This document shows positions 1 to 8,283 of a DNA stretch of 64,000 nucleotides, in pieces. The position numbers and the translations under genes were made by a program. Where the stretch lies: positions 1,612,001-1,676,000 of the forward strand of contig NZ_CP026377.1 in assembly GCF_002953195.1 (NCBI RefSeq), read 5' to 3'. The stretch's first letter is position 1, and every line of letters starts with the position of its first letter. The notes below the pieces were generated by a model that was not told the origin of the DNA, made no database searches, and worked only from the letters and a program-made list of their open reading frames with translations. Origin of the DNA: Mixta gaviniae. Its GTDB lineage: Bacteria > Pseudomonadota > Gammaproteobacteria > Enterobacterales > Enterobacteriaceae.

Positions 1-57
1 ACAGGCGCTCAGCAGCAGGGCGGCCGGCAACAGCGCGGCAAACGCTTTGTTTTTCAT
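1..57 (-). CDS. ybjP: YbjP lipoprotein, 5' end only
   Basis: Only the first 19 codons lie in the window; the gene runs off the left edge. They encode a classic lipoprotein signal: a positively charged start (MKNK), a hydrophobic stretch and a lipobox LLSAC with the cysteine as the last residue seen. An AAGGAA ribosome binding site lies at 64-69, six bases before the ATG. The name rests on context: in E. coli the lipoprotein gene ybjP sits divergently next to ybjQ, as here. The body of the protein cannot be checked, so function is open. Confidence 0.7.
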   Translation of the reverse strand, partial: MKNKAFAALLPAALLLSAC

Positions 58-165
58 TTCATTTTCCTTATGGTTATCGGGCAAGGCTTTGTTTTAGCAT
101 AAAGTATAGCCGCGCTTTTTAGCCGCACGGGCTAAACTGTCGCTGAATCGGAAAAGGAGAAAAGC

Positions 166-486
166 ATGAAGTTAACCACAACCCCCACCCTGGAAGGCGA
201 AGCGATCACGGAATACTGCGGCGTGGTCACCGGCGAGGCGATCCTCGGCGCCAATATTTTCCGCGATTTTTTCGCCGGCATTCGCGATATTGTTGGCGGC
301 CGCTCCGGCGCCTATGAAAAAGAGCTGCGCAAGGCGCGTCAGCTGGCGTTTGAAGAGATGGAAGAGCAGGCGAAAGCGCTGGGTGCCAATGCGGTAGTCG
401 GCATCGATATCGATTATGAAACCGTCGGCAAGGACAGCAGCATGCTGATGGTCAGCGTCAGCGGCACGGCGGTGAAAACGCGGTGA
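166..486 (+). CDS. ybjQ: YbjQ, UPF0145 family protein
   Basis: A 106-residue protein nearly identical to E. coli YbjQ over its middle, with the family signature [19 protein letters not shown] at about residues 23-41 and the late block [11 protein letters not shown]. The family is small, cytosolic and forms homo-oligomers in solved structures; its biochemical role is unknown. The ATG follows a strong AAGGAG site with suitable spacing. Its stop codon overlaps the GTG start of amiD (GTGA at 483-486), so the two genes are probably translated as a coupled pair, the same pairing as in E. coli. Confidence 0.93.
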   Translation: MKLTTTPTLEGEAITEYCGVVTGEAILGANIFRDFFAGIRDIVGGRSGAYEKELRKARQLAFEEMEEQAKALGANAVVGIDIDYETVGKDSSMLMVSVSGTAVKTR

Positions 487-1307
487 TCGCACGCGGTTGG
501 CTGTTGATGCTGGCGCTGCTGCTGGCGGGATGCGGTACTCCAGGTCTGGAGCAGCGTCAGGGATACAGCGTCGATACGCGGCACGCGGCGCCCGGTGCCC
601 GGCCGCGAGTGAAGAGCATCGTTATTCACTATACCGCTGAAACATTCTCCACTTCGCTGGCGACGCTGACCGATAAAGAGGTCAGCGTTCACTATCTTAT
701 TCCCGCTCGTCCGCCGCGGCACCGCGGCACGCCGCTGATCTGGCAGCTGGTGCCGGAAAAGCAGCTTGCCTGGCACGCCGGCGTCAGCTACTGGCGCGGC
801 GTTACCCGGCTAAATGACACCTCGGTCGGCATTGAGCTGGTTAACCCTGGCTACCGCAATACGCCGCAGGGACGGCGGTTTTATCCTTATCCGCCGGGCC
901 AGATCGCCGCGCTGCTGCCGTTGCTGCAGGATTTGACCCGGCGCTACGCCATTAAGCCGCAGAATATTGTCGGTCACAGCGATATCGCGCCGCAGCGCAA
1001 GCAGGATCCCGGCCCGCTGTTTCCCTGGGAACAGCTGGCGGCGCAGGGCATCGGCGCCTGGCCCGACGCTACGCGCGTCGCTGAACTGCTGGGCGGACGT
1101 AATCCGGCGACGCCGGTCGATGAGGCAGCGCTGCTTGGCCTGTTGAAACGCTATGGGTATGAGGTTGATGCGGCGTTGACGCCGGAGCAGCGGCAAAAGG
1201 TGATTGCCGCTTTTCAGATGCATTTTCGGCCCGCCGACTATCGCGGGCTGGCCGATGCGCAAACGCTGGCGATCGCGCAGGCGCTGGTGGAGAAGTATGG
1301 GCGCTAA
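483..1307 (+). CDS. amiD: N-acetylmuramoyl-L-alanine amidase AmiD
   Basis: A 274-residue outer membrane lipoprotein amidase that cleaves the bond between N-acetylmuramic acid and the stem peptide, including 1,6-anhydro substrates. It has a lipoprotein signal with lipobox LLAGC (Cys17), then an Amidase_2 domain. The expected zinc ligands are visible: the His in IVIHYTAE near residue 49, the His in VGHSDIAP, and the Asp in [12 protein letters not shown]-terminal peptidoglycan-binding-like domain follows from about residue 200. The start is GTG, overlapping the ybjQ stop. The 3' end lies only nine bases from the end of the convergent ltaE; E. coli ybjS and ybjT do not lie between them. Confidence 0.93.
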   Translation: MIARGWLLMLALLLAGCGTPGLEQRQGYSVDTRHAAPGARPRVKSIVIHYTAETFSTSLATLTDKEVSVHYLIPARPPRHRGTPLIWQLVPEKQLAWHAGVSYWRGVTRLNDTSVGIELVNPGYRNTPQGRRFYPYPPGQIAALLPLLQDLTRRYAIKPQNIVGHSDIAPQRKQDPGPLFPWEQLAAQGIGAWPDATRVAELLGGRNPATPVDEAALLGLLKRYGYEVDAALTPEQRQKVIAAFQMHFRPADYRGLADAQTLAIAQALVEKYGR

Positions 1308-1316
1308 GGCGGCGCG

Positions 1317-2318
1317 TTACTGCGCCGCGAGAAACGCTCTCCATTGGTTGATCACCTGCGTGAGCGCCGCGCGGTCGACGTCCAGATGGGTGACCAGACG
1401 CGTTACCGGTGCTGCCGGGATCAGAATGTTGTGCGCCTGCATCCACGCCTTCAGCGGGGCCACCTGCTCCGCCGGCAGCTGCGCGAACACCATATTGGTG
1501 TGCTGAGTGACCGTCAGGCCCAGCGTGCCAAGCTGCTCCGCCAGCCAGCGGGCGTTGTCATGATCCTCCTGCAGACGCATCACGTTGTTTTCCAGCGCGT
1601 AAAGCCCCGCCGCCGCCAGAATGCCCGCCTGACGCATGCCGCCGCCGGTCATTTTACGCCAGCGTCGCGCGCGCTGAATGTAGGCTTCATCGCCGCACAG
1701 CAGCGATCCTACCGGCGCGCCCAGCCCTTTCGACAGGCAGATGGTTAGGGTATCGCAGTAGCGGGAGAGGGCGCTCAGCTCCAGCTCCAGCGCTACGGCG
1801 GCGTTAAAGATGCGCGCGCCGTCGATATGCAGCGCCAGCTGATGTTCACGCGTGAAGCGGTACGCCTCGGCCAGATAATCAACCGGCAGCACCTTGCCAC
1901 CGATGGTGTTCTCCAGGCTCAGCAGGCGCGTACGTGCGAAATGGATATCGTCAGGCTTGATACAGGCGGCGACCTTCGCCAGCGGCAGCGTGCCATCTTC
2001 CGCCGCCTCGATCGGCTGCGGCTGAATGCTGCCCAGCACCGCCGCGCCGCCTGCCTCATATTTGTAGTTATGCGCCTGCTGGCCGACGATATACTCCTCG
2101 CCGCGCTCACAGTGGGTGAGCAGGGCGACAAGGTTCGCCTGGGTGCCGGTGGGTAAAAAGAGCGCGGCCGCTTTGCCGCTCAGGCGAGCCGCCTCCGCTT
2201 CCAGCGCGTTGACGGTGGGATCGTCGCCATAGACATCATCGCCGGTGCGGGCGGAAACCATGGCCGACAGCATCGCCGGCGATGGGCGGGTTACCGTATC
2301 ACTGCGTAAATCAATCAA
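1317..2318 (-). CDS. ltaE: low-specificity L-threonine aldolase
   Basis: PLP-dependent lyase splitting L-threonine and L-allo-threonine into glycine and acetaldehyde. The start chosen is TTG at 2318, giving MIDLRSDTVTRP and 333 residues, the same length and N-terminus as E. coli LtaE. An upstream in-frame TTG at 2333 overlaps the ribosome binding site and is rejected. AGGAG at 2326-2330 sits seven bases before the chosen start. The PLP-binding lysine is in the motif ICLSKGLG near residue 197, and GTQANLVALL and HIDGARIFNA are typical of the fold-type I family. The gene lies downstream of poxB, but an intrinsic terminator abuts its ribosome binding site. Confidence 0.95.
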   Translation of the reverse strand: MIDLRSDTVTRPSPAMLSAMVSARTGDDVYGDDPTVNALEAEAARLSGKAAALFLPTGTQANLVALLTHCERGEEYIVGQQAHNYKYEAGGAAVLGSIQPQPIEAAEDGTLPLAKVAACIKPDDIHFARTRLLSLENTIGGKVLPVDYLAEAYRFTREHQLALHIDGARIFNAAVALELELSALSRYCDTLTICLSKGLGAPVGSLLCGDEAYIQRARRWRKMTGGGMRQAGILAAAGLYALENNVMRLQEDHDNARWLAEQLGTLGLTVTQHTNMVFAQLPAEQVAPLKAWMQAHNILIPAAPVTRLVTHLDVDRAALTQVINQWRAFLAAQ

Positions 2319-2331
2319 CGAGATGCTCCTC

Positions 2332-2357
2332 AAAAAAAACGGGCGCCCGGGCGCCCG
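2332..2357 (-). terminator. intrinsic terminator after poxB, abutting the ltaE RBS
   Basis: On the minus strand a seven-pair GC stem CGGGCGC/GCGCCCG with a CCGG loop is followed directly by eight T residues. The T run ends at 2332 and the ltaE ribosome binding site starts two bases later at 2330. Any transcript reaching ltaE from poxB must pass this hairpin. Confidence 0.8.
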
Positions 2358-2378
2358 CTTGCAGGGGGAAATGTCGTT

Positions 2379-4100
2379 TTACCGCAGCCAGTTGGTTTTT
2401 GCCAGCTCAACGACTTCGTCGCCGCGGCCGTTGATGATGGCGCGCAGCATATAGAGGCTAAAGCCTTTCGCCTGCTCCATTTTGATTTGCGGCGGCATCG
2501 CCAGCTCCTCTTTCGCGGTAATCACATCCAGCAATACCGGGCCGTCGTGGGCGAAGGCCTCTTCGATCGCGCCGTCGAGATCGGAGGCTTTTTCCACCCG
2601 AATGCCCTTCACGCCGCAGGCGGCGGCGATGGCGGCGAAGTCAGGGTTTTGCAGATCGGTACCGTCGGTCAGGTAGCCGCCCGCTTTCATCTCCATCGCC
2701 ACGAAGCCCAGCACGCTGTTGTTGAACACCACCAGCTTCACCGGCAGCTGCAGCTGCGCCACCGAAATAAAATCGCCCATCAGCATACTGAAGCCGCCGT
2801 CGCCGCACATCGCCACCACCTGACGCCGCTTATCCAATGCCTGCGCCCCCAGCGCCTGCGGCATCGCATTAGCCATCGAACCGTGGTTAAACGACCCCAG
2901 CAGGCGTCGCTTGCCGTTCATCTTCAGGTAACGCGCCGCCCAGACCGTCGGCGTGCCGACGTCGCAGGTGAAGATGGCGTCTTCACTGGCGAAATCGCTG
3001 AGCCGCTGCGCCAGATACTGCGGATGGATCGGCTGCTTATCATTCGGCTGCGCCAGATCGTCGAGACTCTTCCGCGCATCGGCATAGTGTTCCAGCGCGC
3101 CATCAAGGAAAGCGCGGTCGGTTTTGGTCTGCAGACGTGGCAGCAGGGCATTCAACGTCGATTTAACATCGCCCACCAGCGCCATATCGACGTGGCAGTG
3201 CGCGCCGATGCTGCCGGGATTGATATCGAGCTGAATAATTTTCGCACTGGCGGGATAGAAGGCGCGGTAGGGGAACTGGGTGCCGAGCAGCAGCAACGTA
3301 TCGGCGTTCATCATCGCGTGGTAGCCGGAAGAGAAGCCGATCAGCCCGGTCATCCCGACGCTATAGGGGTTATCGTATTCGATATGCTCTTTGCCACGCA
3401 GCGCATGCACCACCGGCGCTTTCAGCGTGGCAGCCAGTTCGACCACCTGCTGATGCGCACCCGCGCAGCCGCTGCCGCACATCAGAGTGATATTTCCCGC
3501 GTCGTTCAGCAGCGCCGCCAGCTTATCCAGCTCGCTTTCCGGCGGCTGCATCACCGGCAGCTGCGGCGGATACCAGGCGGAAGAGGCCTCTTCCGGCGCC
3601 GGCTTCAGCGCCACGTCGCCCGGCAGCACCACCACCGAGACGCCGCGATTCAGGATCGCCTTGCGCATGGCGATGCCCAGCACCTGCGGCAGCTGCTCCG
3701 GGTTGGAGACCAGCTCGCAATAGTGGCTGCATTCGCGGAACAGCTCCTGGGGATGGGTTTCCTGAAAGTAACCGCTGCCAATTTCACTGGAGGGAATATG
3801 GGCGGCGATCGCCAGCACCGGCACATGATTACGGTGGCAGTCGAACAGCCCGTTGATCAGATGGAGATTGCCCGGACCGCAGGATCCGGCGCAAACCGCC
3901 AGTTGGCCGCTGATTTGTGCCTCAGCACCGGCGGCGAAGGCGGCGACCTCCTCATGGCGCGTCGGCATCCATTCAATGGTGCCCATGCGGTTGAGGCTGT
4001 CGCTCAGCCCGTTAAGAGAATCCCCGGTGACTCCCCAGATACGCTTGACGCCCGCGCTTTCCAGCGTTTGCGCAATCAGCGCGGCAACGGTGTTTTTCAT
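2379..4100 (-). CDS. poxB: pyruvate dehydrogenase (ubiquinone) / pyruvate oxidase PoxB
   Basis: A 573-residue peripheral membrane flavoprotein that decarboxylates pyruvate to acetate and CO2 and passes electrons to ubiquinone, mostly in stationary phase. The ThDP-enzyme domain order is visible: an N-terminal pyrimidine-binding domain ([11 protein letters not shown] near residue 22, catalytic Glu in the [14 protein letters not shown] block), a central FAD domain, and a C-terminal pyrophosphate domain with [11 protein letters not shown] followed by [10 protein letters not shown]. The C-terminus LAKTNWLR corresponds to the lipid-activated membrane-binding tail known in E. coli. Length matches E. 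coli (572). The ATG follows CAGGAGCC. It lies 116 bases downstream of hcr. Confidence 0.97.
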   Translation of the reverse strand: MKNTVAALIAQTLESAGVKRIWGVTGDSLNGLSDSLNRMGTIEWMPTRHEEVAAFAAGAEAQISGQLAVCAGSCGPGNLHLINGLFDCHRNHVPVLAIAAHIPSSEIGSGYFQETHPQELFRECSHYCELVSNPEQLPQVLGIAMRKAILNRGVSVVVLPGDVALKPAPEEASSAWYPPQLPVMQPPESELDKLAALLNDAGNITLMCGSGCAGAHQQVVELAATLKAPVVHALRGKEHIEYDNPYSVGMTGLIGFSSGYHAMMNADTLLLLGTQFPYRAFYPASAKIIQLDINPGSIGAHCHVDMALVGDVKSTLNALLPRLQTKTDRAFLDGALEHYADARKSLDDLAQPNDKQPIHPQYLAQRLSDFASEDAIFTCDVGTPTVWAARYLKMNGKRRLLGSFNHGSMANAMPQALGAQALDKRRQVVAMCGDGGFSMLMGDFISVAQLQLPVKLVVFNNSVLGFVAMEMKAGGYLTDGTDLQNPDFAAIAAACGVKGIRVEKASDLDGAIEEAFAHDGPVLLDVITAKEELAMPPQIKMEQAKGFSLYMLRAIINGRGDEVVELAKTNWLR

Positions 4101-4156
4101 AGTGGCTCCTGACTGTTGTGGACCATCATCCCGATGGCGAGACTCAGACGCTAAGA

Positions 4157-4163
4157 AGTCTAG
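4157..4163 (-). promoter_or_regulatory. candidate sigma-S type -10 element for poxB
   Basis: The minus strand reads CTAGACT, one base from the RpoS-type extended -10 CTATACT, 56 bases before the poxB start. No good -35 is present, as expected for an RpoS promoter, and poxB is RpoS-dependent in E. coli. This is a visual match only. Confidence 0.3.
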
Positions 4164-4216
4164 TCAACGGGAGATGAAACCGCGGGGCCACTGTGAAACC
4201 AGGTATTTCCGCGTCG

Positions 4217-5206
4217 TCAGGCCAGCTCGATATCGCCCGCTGGCTGGCAGCTGCAGGCCAGCACGTAGCCGGCGGCGATCTCTTCCGCCGTCAGGCCGAC
4301 GCTGCTGCTGGTCTGATAGTCGCCGCGCGCGACGCGGGTTTTACAGCAGCCGCAGACGCCGGCGCGGCAAACCGCTTCCACCGGCAGCTTATGCTGTTCC
4401 ATTGCCGCCAGCAGCGACCAGCCCGCCGGGAAGTCGCCGCCTTTCAGCGGCTGCGAAGCGCTGCTCAAATGGTAGCGTACGCCGCCGTCGGCCATCTCGC
4501 CGGGCGCACCGGCGGTAAACTGCTCGCGCAGCACCTTGTTGGCGCCCAGCTCGCGCACCGTCTGTTCCGCCAGATCCATATAGGGTTGCGGACCGCACAT
4601 CATCACTGTGCGGCGCGCCATATCGGGCACGCGCTGCGCCAGAATGTCAGGCGTCAGGCGTCCGGCGAGCATCGGCGCCGCTGGCTGCTGTTCGGCGATA
4701 ATCGTCAGCGTCAGCCAGCTGCTCAGCTGCTGCAGCTCGGCGGCGAAGATGACGTCGCGCGGGGAGCGCACGCTGTAGATCAGCTGCACGTCGGTTTCCG
4801 GACGGTTGCGATGCAGCCAGCGCGCCATCGACATCACCGGCGTGATGCCGCAGCCGGCGGCCAGCAGCAGATAGTGCGAGGCGGGATGCTGCTCGCAGCT
4901 GAAGCTGCCCTGCGGATCGGAGAGCCAGACGAAATCGCCCGGTTTTACCTGCTGCGTCAGCCAGCTGGAGCCTTTCCCCTGTTCGATATGGCGAATGGTC
5001 AGGGTGATAAAGCGGCTCTGACCCGGCGTGGATGAGAGGGTGTAAGCGCGCACCTCATCGCTGTTGCCGATGCGCACCAGCGCGAACTGGCCCGCCTGCC
5101 AGCGGTAAAAGTCATGGTCGATCAGCGCCAGCGTCCAGACATCTGGCGTTTCCTGAATAATGTGATGCACCTGCATACGCCAGGGGCAAAGCGTTGTGCT
5201 GTTCAT
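4217..5206 (-). CDS. hcr: NADH oxidoreductase Hcr
   Basis: A 329-residue reductase that supplies electrons from NADH to Hcp. An N-terminal FAD/NAD(P) ferredoxin-reductase module is seen (RAYTLSSTPGQS for FAD, LLLAAGCGITPVMSMARW for nucleotide binding, MCGPQPYMDLAEQ near the end of that module). A C-terminal plant-type [2Fe-2S] domain follows, with cysteines in CRAGVCGCCKTRV and the last in ACSCQP. The start CPWRMQVHHI block matches E. coli Hcr. It begins four bases after the end of hcp, so it is the second gene of an hcp-hcr operon; its ribosome binding site lies within the last codons of hcp. Confidence 0.96.
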   Translation of the reverse strand: MNSTTLCPWRMQVHHIIQETPDVWTLALIDHDFYRWQAGQFALVRIGNSDEVRAYTLSSTPGQSRFITLTIRHIEQGKGSSWLTQQVKPGDFVWLSDPQGSFSCEQHPASHYLLLAAGCGITPVMSMARWLHRNRPETDVQLIYSVRSPRDVIFAAELQQLSSWLTLTIIAEQQPAAPMLAGRLTPDILAQRVPDMARRTVMMCGPQPYMDLAEQTVRELGANKVLREQFTAGAPGEMADGGVRYHLSSASQPLKGGDFPAGWSLLAAMEQHKLPVEAVCRAGVCGCCKTRVARGDYQTSSSVGLTAEEIAAGYVLACSCQPAGDIELA

Positions 5207-5209
5207 GGC

Positions 5210-6859
5210 TTACTCCTCCGCGCCCAGAATGGCAGCGAGATCGTTTTCCGCAGTGGTGACCGGGATCAGACCGAACTCTTTTTCCAGAATGGCGATCAGG
5301 TTATCGGTGAGGAACGCCGGCGCGGTGGGACCGGTACGGATATTTTTCACGCCGAGCGCCAGCAGCGTCAGCAGCACCACAATCGCTTTTTGCTCAAACC
5401 AGGAGAGGATCAGCGACAGCGGCAGATCGTTAACGCCGCAGTTCAGTTTTTCCGCCAGCTTCACCGCCAGCACGATAGCGGAATAGCTGTCGTTGCACTG
5501 GCCGACATCGAGCAGACGCGGCAGCCCTTCCAGCGTGCCGAAATCGAGCTTATTGAAGCGATATTTGCCGCAGGCGAGCGTCAGGATCAGACAATCTTTC
5601 GGCACCGCCAGCGCCAGATCGGTGTAGTAGCTGCGTTTGTCGCGGCTACCGTCGCAGCCGCCCACCAGGAAGACGTGACGCAGTTTTTTCTCTACTGCCA
5701 GATCGATGATGGTGTCGCAGGCGTCGAGCAGCACACGGCGGCCGAAGCCGACGGTGATGCGATGCGGAATTTCATCCCAGGGGAAGCCCGCCATACTCTG
5801 CGCCTGGGCAATCACTGGCGAAAAGTCATCGCCGTCGAGATGGTTAACGCCCGGCCAGCCGACGATGCTGCGCGTCCAGATGCGCTGCTGATAGTCGCCG
5901 ACGGTGGGATCGATAATACAGTTGGACGTCATCACGATCGGGCCGGGGAAGCGGGCAAACTCGGTCTGCTGGTTTTGCCAGCCGCTGCCGTAGTTGCCGA
6001 CCAGATGCGGATATTTATTCAGGCCCGGATAGCTGTGGGCCGGCAGCATTTCGCCGTGGGTATAGACATTGATGCCGGTGCCGGCGGTTTGCTCCAGCAA
6101 CAGCTGTAGATCTTTCAGATCGTGCCCGGAGATCAGGATCGCCTTGCCGGCTACCGGACGCACATTGACCTCAACCGGCTGCGGATCGCCATAGGTGGTC
6201 GTCTGCGCCTCGTCCAGCATCGCCATAATGGTGAAGTTCATTTTGCCGATATGCATCGCTTCGGCCAGCAGTTCTTCAATGTTATCAGGTCGGGTGCCAA
6301 GCCACGCCATGATCTGATGATACTGCTTGTAGATATCGTTATCGTAGCGGCCGTGAACGTGCGCATGCTCCATATAAGCGGCGGCGCCTTTCAGGCCGTA
6401 GAGGCAAAGCAGACGCAGGCCGACGATATCTTCATGATCGTCGCCGGCGTTGAGCGCGAACGCCTGCGCCTGCTGCTGCAGGATCGCCGCGTCGTTGCTG
6501 GTTAGCGTCAGATCCGCCAGCGGATGTTCCGGCTGCGCCAGGCCGAGCAGCGCGCAGCGCGCTTTCAGGCTGTCGCGGTAGCTCTGCGCCTGAAAGGCGT
6601 AATCGATAATACGGTCGGTGTCGAAGTTGACGTTGGTCAGCGTCGAGAAGAAGCCGCGCGGCGCGAAGCTATCGATTTCATGATCGATCAGCCCCTGCGC
6701 GCGCGCATGTAACGCCCAGGCGGAGAGACTCTGCAGCACCGCAATCAGCAGATCCTGCAGATCGGAAGTTTGCGCGGTTTTGCCGCACATGCCCTGCGCC
6801 CAGGCGCAGCCGTTGCCGGCAGGCGTTCTTATTGTTTGCTCACATTGAATACAGAACAT
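5210..6859 (-). CDS. hcp: hybrid-cluster protein Hcp (hydroxylamine / NO reductase)
   Basis: A 549-residue hybrid-cluster protein. The family reduces hydroxylamine in vitro; in E. coli it acts as a high-affinity NO reductase and as a protein S-nitrosylase. The N-terminal cysteine group (C3, C6, C18, C25 with spacing CxxC-x11-CxxxxxxC) binds the first Fe-S cluster. The hybrid-cluster ligands are in conserved blocks including [20 protein letters not shown] and LACGKYRFN. Length matches E. coli (550). The start follows an NsrR-type operator at 6876-6898 and an FNR-like box at 6951-6964, consistent with anaerobic and NO-responsive control. hcr follows on the same transcript. Confidence 0.97.
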   Translation of the reverse strand: MFCIQCEQTIRTPAGNGCAWAQGMCGKTAQTSDLQDLLIAVLQSLSAWALHARAQGLIDHEIDSFAPRGFFSTLTNVNFDTDRIIDYAFQAQSYRDSLKARCALLGLAQPEHPLADLTLTSNDAAILQQQAQAFALNAGDDHEDIVGLRLLCLYGLKGAAAYMEHAHVHGRYDNDIYKQYHQIMAWLGTRPDNIEELLAEAMHIGKMNFTIMAMLDEAQTTTYGDPQPVEVNVRPVAGKAILISGHDLKDLQLLLEQTAGTGINVYTHGEMLPAHSYPGLNKYPHLVGNYGSGWQNQQTEFARFPGPIVMTSNCIIDPTVGDYQQRIWTRSIVGWPGVNHLDGDDFSPVIAQAQSMAGFPWDEIPHRITVGFGRRVLLDACDTIIDLAVEKKLRHVFLVGGCDGSRDKRSYYTDLALAVPKDCLILTLACGKYRFNKLDFGTLEGLPRLLDVGQCNDSYSAIVLAVKLAEKLNCGVNDLPLSLILSWFEQKAIVVLLTLLALGVKNIRTGPTAPAFLTDNLIAILEKEFGLIPVTTAENDLAAILGAEE

Positions 6860-6875
6860 AGTACCATCTCGTTAT

Positions 6876-6898
6876 AAGTTGTATTTCATATGCAACTT
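6876..6898 (-). promoter_or_regulatory. NsrR operator of hcp-hcr
   Basis: Two 11-base half-sites, AAGTTGTATTT and (reverse strand) AAGTTGCATAT, separated by one base. This is the 11-1-11 layout of the NsrR motif, consensus near AANATGCATTT. It lies 17-39 bases before the hcp start, as expected for a repressor site over the promoter. A sister site precedes ytfE at 8235. Confidence 0.8.
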
Positions 6899-6950
6899 AT
6901 AAAGTTCGCCGGGTCGCTGGCAAGAAAAGTCTGAACTAACTGCCGTCAGT

Positions 6951-6964
6951 TTGATCTGGCGCAA
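6951..6964. promoter_or_regulatory. FNR-like box upstream of hcp
   Basis: TTGAT-CTGG-CGCAA matches the FNR consensus TTGAT-N4-ATCAA at eight of ten defined bases. Its centre is about 70 bases upstream of the NsrR operator centre. In E. coli the FNR activator site of hcp lies about the same distance upstream of the NsrR site, which supports the call. Confidence 0.5.
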
Positions 6965-7004
6965 AAGGGACAGCGACGGCGGCCCATTTTGGGCCGCGCG
7001 TCAG

Positions 7005-7904
7005 TCAGGAGGAGAAAAGGGCGATCAGCACCGGCGCCGCCAGGCTAAGGGCGAAGCCATGGACAATGGCGGCCGGCACCATTTCAATGCCGCCGGCGCG
7101 CTGCAGAACGGGCAGGGTAAAGTCCATTGAGGTGGCGCCGCACAGCCCCAGCGCGCTGGAGCGATGCTGACGGATCAGCGCCGGGATCAGCATAATTGCC
7201 AGCAGTTCGCGCAGCAGATCGTTAAAAAAGGCGGCGCTGCCGATCACCGGGCCGAAGCTTTCGGTCATCAGAATGCCGGAAAGCGAATACCAGCCGTAGC
7301 CGCTGGCCAGCGCGAGGCCGGTGGTTAATGGCAGCCCCAGCAGCAGCGCTGCCAGCATGCCGCCCACCAGGGCGCTGACGCAGACCACTACCGCCACTAT
7401 CATACCGCGTCGGTTCAGCACGATCTGGCGCAGCGTCATGCCGCTGCCGCGCAGCTGCAGGCCGACCAGAAACAGCAGCAGGAACAGGGCATATTCGCTC
7501 GCTTCGGTAGCGTGATGCAAAAACGTCCAGCCGCTCAGACCAAGCAGAAAGCCCAGCACCACGACGCCAAGCAGCTTCAGCGATTCCAGCGCCATATGCA
7601 GCCGCGAAGGCAGCGCTTCCTGATGATGCTGATGACGCCATGGACGCCGCTTCTCCAGCAGGCGCAGCGCGATCAGGTTACAGGCGAGAATGGCTATAAC
7701 GCTGACGCCGGCGATATGCAAAATCGCCAGCAGGTTAGCCGCCAGATTATCGAGAAACGCCAGGCTGATGCCCATAAAAAAGAGAATGATATAGACCATC
7801 CAGCTCAGCAGACGGTTAAGCAAACGCTGCAGGGCGGGGGATTTCAGCGGCAGCAGATACCCGATAACCAGAGGCAGAAGAATAACCAGTAAACCCGAAT
7901 ACAT
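7005..7904 (-). CDS. lysO: L-lysine exporter LysO (YbjE)
   Basis: A 299-residue inner membrane protein, the same length as E. coli LysO, which exports lysine and confers thialysine resistance. It is strongly hydrophobic with about eight to ten predicted membrane segments. The opening YSGLLVILLPLVIGYLLPL and the block LSWMVYIILFFMGISLAFLDNLA are diagnostic of the family, as is the later GYGWYSLSGILMTESFGPVIGS. In E. coli the gene is activated by ArgP. Here it lies between hcp and ytfE; aqpZ and ybjD, its E. coli neighbours, are not present. A weak GC hairpin without a clear T run follows its stop (about 6979-6997). Confidence 0.93.
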   Translation of the reverse strand: MYSGLLVILLPLVIGYLLPLKSPALQRLLNRLLSWMVYIILFFMGISLAFLDNLAANLLAILHIAGVSVIAILACNLIALRLLEKRRPWRHQHHQEALPSRLHMALESLKLLGVVVLGFLLGLSGWTFLHHATEASEYALFLLLFLVGLQLRGSGMTLRQIVLNRRGMIVAVVVCVSALVGGMLAALLLGLPLTTGLALASGYGWYSLSGILMTESFGPVIGSAAFFNDLLRELLAIMLIPALIRQHRSSALGLCGATSMDFTLPVLQRAGGIEMVPAAIVHGFALSLAAPVLIALFSS

Positions 7905-7947
7905 ATCCCTGTAAAATCCTTAAAAAAATTGATGGCCACCACGCTAG

Positions 7948-8127
7948 CTAAAAACGTCGGAGGGGTAAAGCGTGGCGTCTGAAATCTTCGCGCGTGACGC
8001 AGGTCGGCCAGCGCAGACGCGGCGCGTGCCAGATGATGCCGTTCCGCCGGTGACGCGGCGTTACAGCATCCGCCTCCTGCTGGAGACAGCTGCGGGTTGC
8101 GGCAATGACATCAATAACTTTAATCAT
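7948..8127 (-). CDS. hypothetical small protein upstream of lysO
   Basis: A possible 59-residue protein starting MIKVIDVIAATRSCLQQEAD and ending in an arginine- and histidine-rich tail (RRHALPLRRF). I do not recognise it. Codon use looks compatible with a real gene, but no good ribosome binding site precedes the ATG. A longer reading to 8184 is possible. The stop codon falls inside a hairpin (7939-7975), 43 bases before lysO on the same strand. It could be a leader peptide, a decayed gene fragment, or chance. Confidence 0.3.
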   Translation of the reverse strand: MIKVIDVIAATRSCLQQEADAVTPRHRRNGIIWHAPRLRWPTCVTREDFRRHALPLRRF

Positions 8128-8234
8128 TGAGCGCGCGCCATCGCTTTTATTACTGACGTAAGGGCCTGGCGGACCATGTTTCAATCTGAGCTGTGTAAGA
8201 GCGGCGCGGCAAAAAAGCGCTTGGCCTGCATTAT

Positions 8235-8257
8235 AAGATGTATTTAAAATGCAACTT
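8235..8257 (+). promoter_or_regulatory. NsrR operator of ytfE
   Basis: Half-sites AAGATGTATTT and (reverse strand) AAGTTGCATTT are separated by one base, again the 11-1-11 NsrR layout. The site ends 26 bases before the ytfE start. It differs from the hcp operator by only a few bases, which supports shared control by the NO-sensing repressor NsrR. Confidence 0.85.
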
Positions 8258-8283
8258 ATAACATCATCCCTGAGGTATACCCT

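Larger units (their letters stand above)
7905..8283. other. lysO-ytfE divergent intergenic region
   Basis: This 379-base gap holds a possible small minus-strand ORF (7948-8127), a hairpin at 7939-7975 in the lysO leader followed after ten bases by a run of seven T on the minus strand, and the NsrR operator of ytfE at 8235-8257. No tRNA or known gene is recognised. Confidence 0.5.

Noticed and set aside
2487..4112. Long plus-strand open frame of 541 codons opposite poxB
   Set aside because: It is the antisense shadow of poxB. The translation is rich in Arg, His and Gln with no domain, as expected for the reverse of a GC-rich gene.
6979..6997. GC hairpin after lysO as a terminator
   Set aside because: GCGGCCC/GGGCCGC pairs well but no T run follows on the minus strand, so it was not called as a terminator.
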